Source: Candidatus Pullilachnospira intestinigallinarum (GTDB taxonomy: Bacteria > Bacillota > Clostridia > Lachnospirales > Lachnospiraceae). From it: a stretch of DNA of 60,570 nt. Location: assembly GCA_018711275.1 (NCBI GenBank), contig DVIN01000028.1:1-60570 (forward strand), given 5' to 3'. Both the position numbers and the translations under genes were made by a program. Positions 44,312 through 53,042 of this stretch are shown here, in pieces. The notes beneath the pieces are model-generated. The model did no database searches. It saw only the letters and a list, made by a program, of their open reading frames with translations, and had not been told where the DNA came from. The number at the start of each line of letters is the position of its first letter. The stretch's first letter is position 1.

Positions 44312-44340
44312 ATTATACTTTCCCGGAAGAAAAAAGTCAA
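44312..44340 (-). promoter_or_regulatory. his operon promoter
   Basis: Minus-strand TTGACT (44335-44340), 17-bp spacer, TATAAT (44312-44317), a near-consensus sigma-A site. The -35 overlaps the stop codon of recU (44337-44339). About 100 nt of leader follows, with one CGGGA/TCCCG hairpin but no T-box. Confidence 0.85.
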
Positions 44341-44870
44341 TCCCTGGCTGCCAGGTCCCGCTGAATTCCGTCCAGATACGGCACCAGCACCCCGCTCCTT
44401 ACAGGCAGAAATCCCTCCGGATTCAATTCTTCATACCGGAAGCTTTTCCGGCCGCCCGCATTTCTCCGCTCCCAGAAAACTTTCAGCTCCCGCAGCGGCA
44501 TATAATAAAAGGCTTCTTTCCTGGCATAATAGATCAACAGAAAAGCAATCCCCTCCTGGGCTTCAAATTCCTCCATAAACCGCATCTGGTGCTCGTGGAT
44601 ATTGGCCAGGGGAAAAACCTCCGCGTGACATTCCTTGGCGTCAAAGCAGACCGGAATTCCCTGTACCACCCCGATATAGTCCACCGTACTTTTCTGTTCG
44701 AAATACGCCAGGGTGATGTGGCGGCTTTTCTTATCAATCCGGATGGGCGTGATGGGCGTGGGAACCTTCTGGATCAGCGCCAGCCCCTTCTCCCGGTACT
44801 GCTCATTGCTTCTGTTGATCAGATCTTCCAGCGCGGAACCTCTCAGTCCTCTGGAATTCCATGTGGCCAT
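44337..44870 (-). CDS. recU: Holliday junction resolvase RecU-like nuclease
   Basis: A 177-residue PD-(D/E)xK nuclease. It starts NSRGLRGSALEDLINRSNEQY, then has DYIGVVQGIPVCFDAKECHAEVF (catalytic Asp/Glu/Lys region) and HQMRFMEEFEAQEGIAFLLIYYA, the RecU pattern. Slightly shorter than Bacillus RecU, lacking the N-terminal extension. It lies downstream of the lepB terminator and ends inside the his promoter. RecU is usually with ponA; here it stands alone. Confidence 0.88.
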   Translation of the reverse strand: MATWNSRGLRGSALEDLINRSNEQYREKGLALIQKVPTPITPIRIDKKSRHITLAYFEQKSTVDYIGVVQGIPVCFDAKECHAEVFPLANIHEHQMRFMEEFEAQEGIAFLLIYYARKEAFYYMPLRELKVFWERRNAGGRKSFRYEELNPEGFLPVRSGVLVPYLDGIQRDLAARD

Positions 44871-44949
44871 TTTTTTCCTCCTTTGTGCTGCGATATAATG
44901 TATTCAACAGGCTGCTCCTTTGCCTCTTCGCAGGCGCTCTGCAGCCATG

Positions 44950-44980
44950 AAAAAAGGCTGCCCGCCCTGCGGCTACAGCC
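44950..44980 (-). terminator. Intrinsic terminator after lepB
   Basis: Minus-strand GGCTG ... CAGCC followed by TTTTTT (44980-44950), 7 bp past the lepB stop. Confidence 0.8.
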
Positions 44981-44987
44981 CCTGTCC

Positions 44988-45599
44988 CTACTCTATCTTT
45001 CCGAATTTGGCAAGCGGCCAGTACCGCCAGACTGCTTTCGCGAGAATCTTGTCCCTCTCCACATAGGTATTGTCCCACCAGCGGGAATCCCTGGAATCAT
45101 TCCGGTTATCCCCCATCATAAAATAGCAGCCCTCCGGCACATAATACGGGCCGAAGCTTCCTATGGGCGTCTCTTTCAGATAATCCTCCTCAAGCGGCTG
45201 ATCCGAATCGTTGATGTAAACCTTTCCGTCAATGATTTCCACTTTTTCTCCTGGCAGGCCGATCACCCGTTTGATAAACAGTTCCTCCTCGTTGTCCGGA
45301 TACCGGAAAATGACGATATCGCCTCTCTGGGGGTCTCCAAACTCATAGGAGAGGCGGCTTCCGAAAATCCGGTCTCCCGTCATGATGGTGTCCTCCATGG
45401 ATCCGGAAGGAATCACCACATTCATCAGCACAAACTGTTTCATCAGAAAAACTGCCGCCAGCACCACAAGAATCAGCGCCACATCCTCAAGAAGTTCCCG
45501 GCCGATACTTTTTTTCGGTTCCTTCTTCCGTTTTTTCCTGTTTTCTTTTTGCGGCCCCCCAGCTGTCGGTCTGTCCCGTTCTTCCCGTATTTCTTCCAT
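44988..45599 (-). CDS. lepB: Signal peptidase I
   Basis: Membrane serine protease removing signal peptides; 203 residues. After a long, very basic cytoplasmic N-terminus (KKRKKEPKK) comes one transmembrane helix (about 38-58). The catalytic Ser is S67 in IPSGSMEDT, the catalytic Lys K110 in KRVIGLPGE, and the conserved box E region GDNRNDSRDSR follows. Monotopic Gram-positive type. It lies 15 nt downstream of the RluA-type synthase and has its own terminator. Confidence 0.95.
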   Translation of the reverse strand: MEEIREERDRPTAGGPQKENRKKRKKEPKKSIGRELLEDVALILVVLAAVFLMKQFVLMNVVIPSGSMEDTIMTGDRIFGSRLSYEFGDPQRGDIVIFRYPDNEEELFIKRVIGLPGEKVEIIDGKVYINDSDQPLEEDYLKETPIGSFGPYYVPEGCYFMMGDNRNDSRDSRWWDNTYVERDKILAKAVWRYWPLAKFGKIE

Positions 45600-45614
45600 G
45601 TTCTCTCTCCTCTT

Positions 45615-46616
45615 TTATCCAACCAGGTCGCCCGGATTTCCAGGTCCGTGTTTTTTCTTCAGAACCGCCGCCAGATCTTTGGGAAGCGGCGCTGTCATCG
45701 TCCGGCCGTTCAGCGGCGCGAGACATCCCTCCGCGCGCGCGAAAGTTACCTGCCAGGCATGCAGAAACTGCCGGTTCAGACCGCAGGCTTCTTTCAGCTG
45801 CCGGTTCCACACCGGATCTCCGTACTTGGGATCGCCGGCCAGCGGATGGCCGATCCCGGCCAGATGACTGCGGATCTGATGGGTTTTCCCGGTAATGAGC
45901 TTCACCCGCAGAAGGGTACAGCCGCCGTCGCTCCACAGAGGCTCCCATGCGGTGCGGATCAGCGACGCCGACGGCGCGGGAGCAGGAAGAACCGCCACCT
46001 GATTGCTTCCGGCCTCTTTCCTCAGGTACGCCGTCTGCTCTGCGGCGCCGGTAATGTTCCCCCGAACCAGCGCAAGATAATACTTGTCCACTGTCCGCTC
46101 CTTCAGTGCCTGCGACAGATCCTGCAGTCCCTTCAGCGTCTTTCCCGCCAGCACCAGACCGCTGGTATTCCTGTCCAGCCTGTTGCAGACGGAAGGATGA
46201 AAAGAAGACAGCTGACCGTCGGAGATCTCCCCTCTTCGCAGAAGATCCGCCGTCAGATATTCCACCAGCGATACATCCTCTGGAGACGCCTTCTGAGACA
46301 GAAGCCCCGCCGGTTTGTCCAGGAGCATAATATTTTCATCCTCGTAAATCACCGCGTAGGGCGCTCTGCCGGAGGGAAGTTTTCTTTCCCGCTGTCCGTC
46401 CCTGAACTTGGCGATGGTCTCTCCGGACAGATACAACGTCACCTGATCCCCCACAGAAAGCTTCTCGCTGCCCGCCGCCCGCTTCCCGTTGAGGAGAATA
46501 TTCTTTTTCCGGAGCATCCGGTAAAGAAAACTGCCCGGCGCCTGATTCATATATTTTTTCAGATATTTGTCCAGCCGCTGACCGGCCTCATTCTTCCCAA
46601 TCTCAAGTACCTCCAA
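45615..46616 (-). CDS. RluA-family RNA pseudouridine synthase
   Basis: A 333-residue protein with an N-terminal S4-like domain (RLDKYLKKYMNQAP...KKNILLNGKRA) and the RluA catalytic domain with NRLDRNTSGLVL containing the catalytic Asp, then GKTHQIRSHLAGIGHPLAGDPKYGD. A TTG at 46616 is the likely start, as AAGGAG lies 6 nt upstream and no ATG fits. Substrate (RluC- or RluD-type, or another) cannot be assigned. Confidence 0.92.
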   Translation of the reverse strand: MEVLEIGKNEAGQRLDKYLKKYMNQAPGSFLYRMLRKKNILLNGKRAAGSEKLSVGDQVTLYLSGETIAKFRDGQRERKLPSGRAPYAVIYEDENIMLLDKPAGLLSQKASPEDVSLVEYLTADLLRRGEISDGQLSSFHPSVCNRLDRNTSGLVLAGKTLKGLQDLSQALKERTVDKYYLALVRGNITGAAEQTAYLRKEAGSNQVAVLPAPAPSASLIRTAWEPLWSDGGCTLLRVKLITGKTHQIRSHLAGIGHPLAGDPKYGDPVWNRQLKEACGLNRQFLHAWQVTFARAEGCLAPLNGRTMTAPLPKDLAAVLKKKHGPGNPGDLVG

Positions 46617-46643
46617 AACCGGCTCCTTTCCTTTCTTCCTGCC

Positions 46644-46721
46644 GAATGGCCATCGAGGTCTCCCCGAAGAGCGTTCCTTCTTCGTGGCAAATGGCCGTAA
46701 AAGCTCCCCAAAGGGTATCTA
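46644..46721. repeat. Two tandem degenerate copies of the dispersed intergenic repeat
   Basis: AATGGCCATCGAGGTCTCC (46645 on) and AATGGCCGTAAAAGCTCC (46690 on) each continue into a CCCCRAAR-type dyad. They resemble the trp-leader copy beginning at 27180. The second copy reaches the stop codon of the downstream-numbered gene (46719-46721). Confidence 0.55.
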
Positions 46722-47321
46722 CAGTGAAATTGCCAGAATCAGATGGCGGATCAGCTGATCCCTGCCAAGCCCGGGATATCTTTCATCCGGTTCAAAATGG
46801 ATATCCCTCTCCAGCTGGGCCTTATGAGCGTTCAGATGATCCAGCCGGTCCAGATAGGCCCGTTTTTCCTTAAAGACCTTCACCTCGGTCTTATAACCGT
46901 TTTGCTTCAGGATCTTCCGGATGTGCTGCTCAATATACTCCGGCGACTCTTTCATCCGGGAAGAATAGGCCGCCACCTTGTTGCCGCAGATGGCCACGGC
47001 GTCCAGAAACGCGTTCTTTTCATAAGTGGTGATCACCAGTTCATACGCCATGGTCAGATCTTTCTGATGGCTTCGGATCTCCTGATAGAGCTCCGCCTCC
47101 ATGGGTTTCTGCATCCACATCATAATCACGCCCACCATAGAACGGCAGGCAGGCAGACAGCCCACCACCGCAATCACCGTGATCAGATTTTTTCTGGTGC
47201 CGGTGATCAGAATGCCGGCCACAAAAGCGGCCAGAGGGAGCAGAAACAGTCCCAGCGTCACCAGAACCCGCCGTTTTTTCTGGTAACGGATATAACCAAA
47301 CTCACCTTTTTGTACCTTCAT
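46719..47321 (-). CDS. Conserved membrane protein of unknown function
   Basis: Not recognised. 200 residues: a basic N-terminus (KVQKGEFGYIRYQKKRR), two hydrophobic helices (about 19-41 and 46-70), then a soluble domain of mixed alpha/beta appearance with NAFLDAVAICGNKVAAYSSRMKESP and a charged C-terminal half. The ATG follows AGAGAGGACGAAGAAC. It lies between ygiQ and the RluA gene; no functional link is evident. It looks like a vertically conserved clostridial protein since its codon use matches its neighbours. Confidence 0.75.
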   Translation of the reverse strand: MKVQKGEFGYIRYQKKRRVLVTLGLFLLPLAAFVAGILITGTRKNLITVIAVVGCLPACRSMVGVIMMWMQKPMEAELYQEIRSHQKDLTMAYELVITTYEKNAFLDAVAICGNKVAAYSSRMKESPEYIEQHIRKILKQNGYKTEVKVFKEKRAYLDRLDHLNAHKAQLERDIHFEPDERYPGLGRDQLIRHLILAISL

Positions 47322-47348
47322 GTTCTTCGTCCTCTCTGTCTTACTGAC

Positions 47349-47369
47349 GAAACGGACGCCGTCCGTTTC
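47349..47369. terminator. Perfect 9-bp hairpin between ygiQ and the 200-aa gene
   Basis: GAAACGGAC-GCC-GTCCGTTTC (47349-47369) is a perfect inverted repeat in the 110-bp interval. No T-run follows on either side; it may act as an RNA stability element or partial terminator. Confidence 0.5.
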
Positions 47370-47431
47370 CCATCCATCCTATCAAATTCTCCCCGGTTTA
47401 CCAATAGATTTTTGAAAATTTCTCAAAAATT

Positions 47432-49282
47432 TCATTTTTTCCTTCTTGCCCTTTTCCCACCGTTTTTTTCTGTCCGGCGGGCGCCGCCCGCGGGACGGAT
47501 CAGACACCGGGGTCCGTAGCCGATCAGATCCGTCCTGTTCGCCTCCTTAAGCGCCTCTTCCACCAGCTTCCGGTTGGCCGGAAGCCGGTACTGAATCAAC
47601 GCCCGCTGCATGGCTTTTTCATGGGGATCTTTTGGCACATAGACCGGACGCATGGTCAGAGGATCCAGACCGGTGAAATACATACAGGTGGAGATGGTGG
47701 AGGGCGTAGGGTAAAAATCCTGGGCCTGCTCCGGCATAAAGCCCATATCCCTGATGTATTCTGCCAGCTCCACCGCTTCTTTCAGTCCGCAGCCGGGATG
47801 GGAGGACATAAAATAAGGCACTGCATACTGCTCCTGATGCAGCCGTTTTACACAGGCCTGATACTTCCGCAGGAATTCTTCATATACCGCGTGGGAAGGT
47901 TTTCCCATCCGTTTCAGTACCGGCGCCGACACATGCTCCGGCGCCACCCGCAGCTGGCCGCTGACATGGTATTTTACCAGCTGCTCAAGAAACGGCGTCT
48001 TTTTGTCTGCCAGCACATAATCAAAACGGATGCCTGAGCGGATAAATACCTTTTTGACTTTCGGCAGTTCCCGGAGTTTTTTCAGCAGTCTCAGATAATC
48101 CCCGTGATCCGCTTCCAGATGGGGACAGGGGGTGGGGAACAGACACTGGCGCCCCCTGCAGGCGCCCCGTTCCAACTGCTTTTTGCAGGCCGGATGGCGA
48201 AAATCGGCCGTAGGGCCTCCCACATCGTGGATATATCCCTTGAAATCCGGCTCTCTGGTCATCCGCACCGCCTCTTCCACCAGCGATTCATGGCTCCTGG
48301 CCTGTACAATTCTCCCCTGATGGAAGGTCAGGGCACAGAAATTGCAGCCGCCAAAACATCCACGGCAGCTGGTGAGACTGAAACGGATTTCCTCAATGGC
48401 GGGAACGCCCCCCAGTTTCTCATACATCGGATGACAGGTACCCGTGTACGGCAGCCCGTACACATCGTCCATCTCCTGCATGGTCAGCGGGAGGGCGGGC
48501 GGGTTCTGTACCACATATCCTCTGCTGCCGTAATCTTCCACCAGTGTCCCCGCAGTGAAGGGATCCGTGTTCCTGTACTGCACGGCAAAGCTTTCGGCAT
48601 ACCGGCGGGGACTGGCGGCGATCTCCTCAAACGGTGGCAGGAACACCGGATCCGGAATATGCTCCGTGGTGCGGCACCGGTACACGGTTCCCCGGATAAA
48701 GGTCAGATCCTGCACCGCGATTCCCGCATCCAGTGCCTCGGCAATCTCCACGATGGAATGTTCCCCCATGCCGTATGAGATCAGGTCCGCACCGGAATCC
48801 AGCAGCACCGAACGGCGAATCTTATCCGACCAGTAATCGTAATGGCCCAGTCTGCGCAGACTGGCCTCGATGCCCCCCAGAATTACCGGCGTCTTTTTGT
48901 ATACCCGGCGGATCAGATTTCCGTAAACGGTCACCGCCCGGTCCGGCCGCAGCCCCATCCGGCCTCCGGGGGAATAGGAGTCCCGATGGCGCCGCTTTTT
49001 TGCCACCGTGTAATGATTCACCATGGAATCCATGTTTCCGGAAGATACCAGAAAAGCAAGCCTGGGTTCGCCCAGTATCTGGATACTTCTCTCATCCTTC
49101 CAGTCCGGCTGGGAAATAATCCCCACCGTATAGCCTCTGCTCTGCAGCAGACGGCTGATAATGGCCGGGCCGAAAGACGAATGATCCACATAGGCGTCCC
49201 CGATCACATATACAAAATCCAGCTGCGTAATTCCCTGCCTGAGACATTCCTCTTTTGTCACCGGCAAAAACTGCTTCTTCAT
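47432..49282 (-). CDS. YgiQ-family radical SAM protein
   Basis: A 616-residue protein of the UPF0313/YgiQ family. An N-terminal cobalamin-binding-like Rossmann region (FVYVIGDAYVDHSSFGPAIISRLLQSRGY) is followed by the radical-SAM cluster motif TSCRGCFGGCNFCAL (Cx3Cx2C spacing within CRGCFGGCNFC). It ends in a Lys/Arg-rich tail. Biochemical function unknown. It overlaps the HAD gene by ATGA and is the last gene of the relQ-rsmF-rsuA-HAD-ygiQ run. Confidence 0.93.
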   Translation of the reverse strand: MKKQFLPVTKEECLRQGITQLDFVYVIGDAYVDHSSFGPAIISRLLQSRGYTVGIISQPDWKDERSIQILGEPRLAFLVSSGNMDSMVNHYTVAKKRRHRDSYSPGGRMGLRPDRAVTVYGNLIRRVYKKTPVILGGIEASLRRLGHYDYWSDKIRRSVLLDSGADLISYGMGEHSIVEIAEALDAGIAVQDLTFIRGTVYRCRTTEHIPDPVFLPPFEEIAASPRRYAESFAVQYRNTDPFTAGTLVEDYGSRGYVVQNPPALPLTMQEMDDVYGLPYTGTCHPMYEKLGGVPAIEEIRFSLTSCRGCFGGCNFCALTFHQGRIVQARSHESLVEEAVRMTREPDFKGYIHDVGGPTADFRHPACKKQLERGACRGRQCLFPTPCPHLEADHGDYLRLLKKLRELPKVKKVFIRSGIRFDYVLADKKTPFLEQLVKYHVSGQLRVAPEHVSAPVLKRMGKPSHAVYEEFLRKYQACVKRLHQEQYAVPYFMSSHPGCGLKEAVELAEYIRDMGFMPEQAQDFYPTPSTISTCMYFTGLDPLTMRPVYVPKDPHEKAMQRALIQYRLPANRKLVEEALKEANRTDLIGYGPRCLIRPAGGARRTEKNGGKRARRKK

Positions 49283-49947
49283 CCAAGTACCTCGTAGCTT
49301 TCCTCAAGGATATCATAAAAATCCCGAATATAATAATCTGCCAGCCGCCGTTTTTCCTCCCGCTGATCCAGGCTTGCGGCGTCCTCCACAGCGCAGGTTT
49401 TCATCCCTGCCCTCCGTCCGGCCAGGATTCCCATGGGGACATCCTCCAGAACCAGACATTCCCGGGCAGGAACCTGAAGTTCACCGGCCACCAGCTGATA
49501 AATATCCGGCCCCGGCTTTCCCTGCTTTACCTCACAGCAGGTATGTATCGAGTCAAACATGTTTTCCACCTGCTGGGATTTCAGCACAGTCCGGATCATC
49601 TCCATGCCGTTGGAGCTGGCGATGCCGGTGCGGATTTTCCGCCGCCGAAGCTCTTCAAGGAATTCCCGGGCCCCCGGTTTTAAGGGAACCTGGCTTCGAT
49701 ATTTCTCCCTGGCCATATCCATCCATTCCTGCTTGATTTTTTCCAGATCATCCGGCAGGTCGAACCGCCATTTAAAGTAAACCGCCGTCTCCGTCAGGCT
49801 CATTCCTTCGATGGCCCTCTGCAGGTCCTCCGGAAGCGGCAGATGACGGCTTCCCAGATATTCGATATCGATTTCCTTCCACATCCACATGGAATCCACC
49901 AGGGTTCCGTCCAGGTCGAACAGAACCGCTCTGATATTTTTCAGCAT
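49279..49947 (-). CDS. HAD-superfamily hydrolase (beta-phosphoglucomutase-like subclass)
   Basis: A 222-residue protein with motif I DLDGTLVDSMWMW, motif II IASSNGM, motif III Lys in VKQGKPGPDIY and motif IV ECLVLEDVPMGILAG. The helical cap lies between motifs I and II, so the substrate is probably a small sugar- or nucleotide-like phosphate. It overlaps rsuA by 7 bp and ygiQ by 4 bp, indicating coupled translation. Confidence 0.9.
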   Translation of the reverse strand: MLKNIRAVLFDLDGTLVDSMWMWKEIDIEYLGSRHLPLPEDLQRAIEGMSLTETAVYFKWRFDLPDDLEKIKQEWMDMAREKYRSQVPLKPGAREFLEELRRRKIRTGIASSNGMEMIRTVLKSQQVENMFDSIHTCCEVKQGKPGPDIYQLVAGELQVPARECLVLEDVPMGILAGRRAGMKTCAVEDAASLDQREEKRRLADYYIRDFYDILEESYEVLG

Positions 49948-50690
49948 ACGCTCCTCCCCGGGCTCCCGGACGCCTCTGTTCCCAAAAGCCGCAATTCCTC
50001 CTCCGTCAGTTCCCGGTACTGTCCCGGCGCCAGTCCCTCATCCAGTGTCAGCGGACCCATGGACAGCCGCTTCAGATAAACCACCCGGCCATTCCTGGCC
50101 GCCGCCATCCGTTTCACCTGATGATACCGTCCTTCCGAAACGGTAATCAGCACCTCCATGCCGTTCTCCCTGCGGCGTCCGATCTGAAGTCTGGCGGGAA
50201 GCGCGGGCTTTTCATCCCCGATATCCAGTCCGGCGGCGAAAGCATCCACATCCTCCTGCCCCCAGTTTCCTTCCACCCGGGCAAAATAAGTTTTCTCCAC
50301 ATGCTTTCTGGGCGACAGCAGCCGGTGTGCCAGAGGACCGTCATCCGTCAAAAGCAGCAGGCCTTCCGTATCCTTGTCCAGCCTTCCCACAGGAAAAAGG
50401 CCCCGGCGGATACCTGCCGGAAGCAGATCCAGGACGGTCTGCTGGGTACCGTCCTCCGTGGCGGACACACAGCCTGACGGTTTATAAAGCATATAATACC
50501 GGTTTGTCTGAAGGGTTACCCGGACTCCTCCGGCTTCCACCACATCCTTTGCCGGATCCACTTTCTGTTCCGGCCTGCAGACCGGCTGACCGTTCACCGT
50601 CACGCTTCCTTTTCGGATCTTTTCTTTCACCTGGCTGCGGGTTCCTTCCCCGGCGCCGGCCAGATACTTGTCCAGACGTATTTCTGCCAT
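49941..50690 (-). CDS. RsuA/RluB-family pseudouridine synthase
   Basis: 249 residues: S4 domain (MAEIRLDKYLAGAGEGTRSQVKEKIRKG), then the catalytic domain with PVGRLDKDTEGLLLLTDDG carrying the catalytic Asp and EGRYHQVKRMAAARNGRV. The open frame extends to 50783, but the ATG at 50690 with GGGAGAG upstream gives the usual N-terminus. RsuA-type (16S) or RluB/E/F-type cannot be decided. It follows rsmF in a translation-related run. Confidence 0.92.
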   Translation of the reverse strand: MAEIRLDKYLAGAGEGTRSQVKEKIRKGSVTVNGQPVCRPEQKVDPAKDVVEAGGVRVTLQTNRYYMLYKPSGCVSATEDGTQQTVLDLLPAGIRRGLFPVGRLDKDTEGLLLLTDDGPLAHRLLSPRKHVEKTYFARVEGNWGQEDVDAFAAGLDIGDEKPALPARLQIGRRRENGMEVLITVSEGRYHQVKRMAAARNGRVVYLKRLSMGPLTLDEGLAPGQYRELTEEELRLLGTEASGSPGRSVC

Positions 50691-50773
50691 TTTCTTCTCT
50701 CCCTGGTTTTGCGCGGCGGCCCGGCCTTTGGTACCGTCCGCCGCAGACTTCTGTGCAGCAGGGCCGTGTTCTG

Positions 50774-52132
50774 TCACTGCCATCTCCAGCCGCTGCTGTA
50801 CTTATTCTTCAGCATTCCCTGCGCAAGCTTTCCCCATCCCAGTCCATAACCGTCCACACATACCAGCTGCCAGCCTTTTTCTCTGACGGAGGAGAGATCG
50901 GAGACATCCAGTGTCTCTCCTTTCAGATAGCGAATCACCCGGGGATCTTCCCGGCGCAGGAGGATACAGGAAACGTAATCTTCCGCCCTCAGCGTCATGG
51001 CCAGCGCCTGGGAAGGTTCGAACCGTCCTCTGGCACAGTCTCCCAGATACAGTCCGGTGCGCAGATAACGGATTCCCTCCGGCATCTGATCCCGTCTGCC
51101 TTTCAGATAAATCCGCTCTTTCTGCACATCAAACACCGGATCCTCCACTTTCAGGCGGCAGTCCTTTAAAAACGCCTCCGCCTCCGGGGGAATCCGCCGG
51201 GAGGATGCCCCCCGACCGTCCGCCGGCTCCTTGACTCCATCCTTCGCAAACAATGCCAGAAAGTGGCCTTCCCCCGGCATCCGATGGGGAAAAATCCGCA
51301 CACAGTCCGTAAAGCCGTGTCTTCCCGGTTCAAATCCCTCATACCCTTCCATGGGAATCAGACGCATCTCCGGCCGTTTTTCCAGCAGCCATTCCACAAT
51401 CTCCTCATCTTCCCGCACGTCAAACGTACAGGTGGAATACATCAGCATACCGCCGGGTTTCAGAAGATCTGCCGCCGCGCAGATCAGTTCCCGCTGAATC
51501 CCGCTGTAATACTCCGGCCCTCTTTCCTCCCAGGAACGGATCATGGACGGATCTTTCCGAAACATACCCTCTCCGGAACAGGGAGCGTCCACCAGCACCT
51601 TGTCAAAAAATTCCGGCATCCGCCGGGCCAGCTTTCCGGGCTCCTCACTGAGTACATAAATATTGGGAATCCCTGCCAGTTCCAGATTTTTCAGAAGCGC
51701 CCGGGCTCTGGAGCTGCTGATGTCGTTGGCAGCCAAAAGCCCCCTGCCCTGCAGCTTAGCCCCCAGCTCCGTGGCTTTTCCTCCCGGCGCCGCGCACAGA
51801 TCCAGTACACGCTCCCCCGGCTCCACCGGAAGACGGCTGGCCGGCGTCATGGCGCTGGGCTCCTGCAGATAGTAAAGGCCTGCATAATAATAGGGGTCCC
51901 TGGAGGGTTGTGCCTGGCTGTCGTATGTAAATCCATTGGATATCCACGGAACCCTCTTCACCCCAAACGGAAGTTTTTCTTCCAGCTCATCCGGCGTGAT
52001 TTTCCACCGGTTGGCCCGAAGACCGCTGCGGGGTTCTTCCCCGCAGCTTTTCAGATAAGCTTCATACGCTCCTCCCAGAAGCTCCTTCATCTTTTCGGCA
52101 AAGGAGGCGGGCAGCTGTATCGTTTCTCTCAA
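50774..52132 (-). CDS. rsmF: RsmF/NOL1-type rRNA (cytosine-5) methyltransferase
   Basis: 452 residues. The SAM-binding core has VLDLCAAPGGKATEL and the catalytic Cys motifs VDAPCSGEGMFRKD and YSTCTFDVREDEE. The C-terminus contains an RsmF-like PUA region (GLYLGDCARGRFEPSQALAM). The start is a TTG at 52132, supported by AAGGAG 7 nt upstream and the product MRETIQLPASFAEKMKELLG; the longer frame would overlap relQ. Target cytosine in 16S RNA is inferred from the family. Confidence 0.9.
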   Translation of the reverse strand: MRETIQLPASFAEKMKELLGGAYEAYLKSCGEEPRSGLRANRWKITPDELEEKLPFGVKRVPWISNGFTYDSQAQPSRDPYYYAGLYYLQEPSAMTPASRLPVEPGERVLDLCAAPGGKATELGAKLQGRGLLAANDISSSRARALLKNLELAGIPNIYVLSEEPGKLARRMPEFFDKVLVDAPCSGEGMFRKDPSMIRSWEERGPEYYSGIQRELICAAADLLKPGGMLMYSTCTFDVREDEEIVEWLLEKRPEMRLIPMEGYEGFEPGRHGFTDCVRIFPHRMPGEGHFLALFAKDGVKEPADGRGASSRRIPPEAEAFLKDCRLKVEDPVFDVQKERIYLKGRRDQMPEGIRYLRTGLYLGDCARGRFEPSQALAMTLRAEDYVSCILLRREDPRVIRYLKGETLDVSDLSSVREKGWQLVCVDGYGLGWGKLAQGMLKNKYSSGWRWQ

Positions 52133-52148
52133 ATCGTACTCCTTCCTG

Positions 52149-52967
52149 CTATATCTGCGGATCACAGGTGACTGCCTGGGCCCGGTAGCCTTCCGCAATC
52201 ACGTCCAGCTGCTGATGAAACCGTTTCAGCTTCATCAGATCGTTGGAGGCATAGATCCTGTAAAATTCATCCTGGATCTTTTCCACCTCACGTTTGCTGG
52301 ACTTCCGGTAAAGATTTTCAATATTTCCCAGAATATCCATCACCAGATTTCTCTGAAGCAGAGAGGAATTCTGCGCGTTCATAATCTCTCCCCGCACAGA
52401 AGACATCTCATTGTCCAGAGCGATAATGGCCTCCGCGGCCTTGGAAAGCCGTTCTCTCACATGAGGCGGTATATTGGTCTTGTATTTGTACTGCAGGGAA
52501 TGTTCGATGGTGGCCCAGAAGTTCATGGCCATGGTGCGGATCTGAAGTTCTGCCTGCAGCCGCTTGGGACCGTTCAGCGTCTCCACGGTATAATAGATCA
52601 CCAGGTGGTAACTGCGGTAGCCGCTGTCCTTCCTGTTTCGGATATAATCCTTCTCACACTTGATCTCCATATCCGAGCGGCTGGCCACAATGTCGGCCAC
52701 CCGCCAGATATCTTCCACAAACTGGCAGATGATCCGGATCCCCGCGATATCCTCCACCTGCTCTTCCATCTCCTCAAATGGAATTCCTTTGCGCTGCATC
52801 TTCTCCAGAATACTGGTGACGCTCTTTACCCGTCCCGTCACCTGCTCAATGGGAGAATACAGATTCCGCTCCCTGTGTTCCCGGGCAAGGTGGTTGAATT
52901 TTTCCACCAGTTCATGAACCGCCAGTTCATAGGGCAGCAGCCGTTCACGCCATAACTGTATTTCCAT
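52149..52967 (-). CDS. Small alarmone synthetase RelQ-type ((p)ppGpp synthetase)
   Basis: A 272-residue protein with only the RelA/SpoT synthetase domain: RVKSVTSILEKMQRKG, EDIAGIRIICQFVEDIW, RNRKDSGYRSYHLVI, and the ELQIRTMAMNFWATIEHSLQYK motif with catalytic Glu. No HD hydrolase, TGS or ACT domain. A helical C-terminal region follows. Start ATG with AAGGAGAGGTAAT. It heads the run of RNA-modification genes from an extended -10 promoter at 53026-53031. Confidence 0.92.
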   Translation of the reverse strand: MEIQLWRERLLPYELAVHELVEKFNHLAREHRERNLYSPIEQVTGRVKSVTSILEKMQRKGIPFEEMEEQVEDIAGIRIICQFVEDIWRVADIVASRSDMEIKCEKDYIRNRKDSGYRSYHLVIYYTVETLNGPKRLQAELQIRTMAMNFWATIEHSLQYKYKTNIPPHVRERLSKAAEAIIALDNEMSSVRGEIMNAQNSSLLQRNLVMDILGNIENLYRKSSKREVEKIQDEFYRIYASNDLMKLKRFHQQLDVIAEGYRAQAVTCDPQI

Positions 52968-53023
52968 ATTACCTCTCCTTATTCTGTCCCTGATCGTCCG
53001 GTCTCTTTCGTATTTTCTGTTTT

Positions 53024-53033
53024 GTATTATAGC
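53024..53033 (-). promoter_or_regulatory. Extended -10 promoter of the relQ run
   Basis: Minus-strand TGC-TATAAT (TATAAT at 53026-53031) lies 58 nt before the relQ start, immediately after the M23 peptidase stop. The -35 region is poor. Confidence 0.6.
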
Positions 53034-53042
53034 ATACTTTCC

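Noticed and set aside
50691..50783. N-terminal extension of the RsuA-type synthase
   Set aside because: The upstream ATG has its GGAG directly touching the codon and the added residues are low-complexity; the ATG at 50690 gives the standard S4 start.
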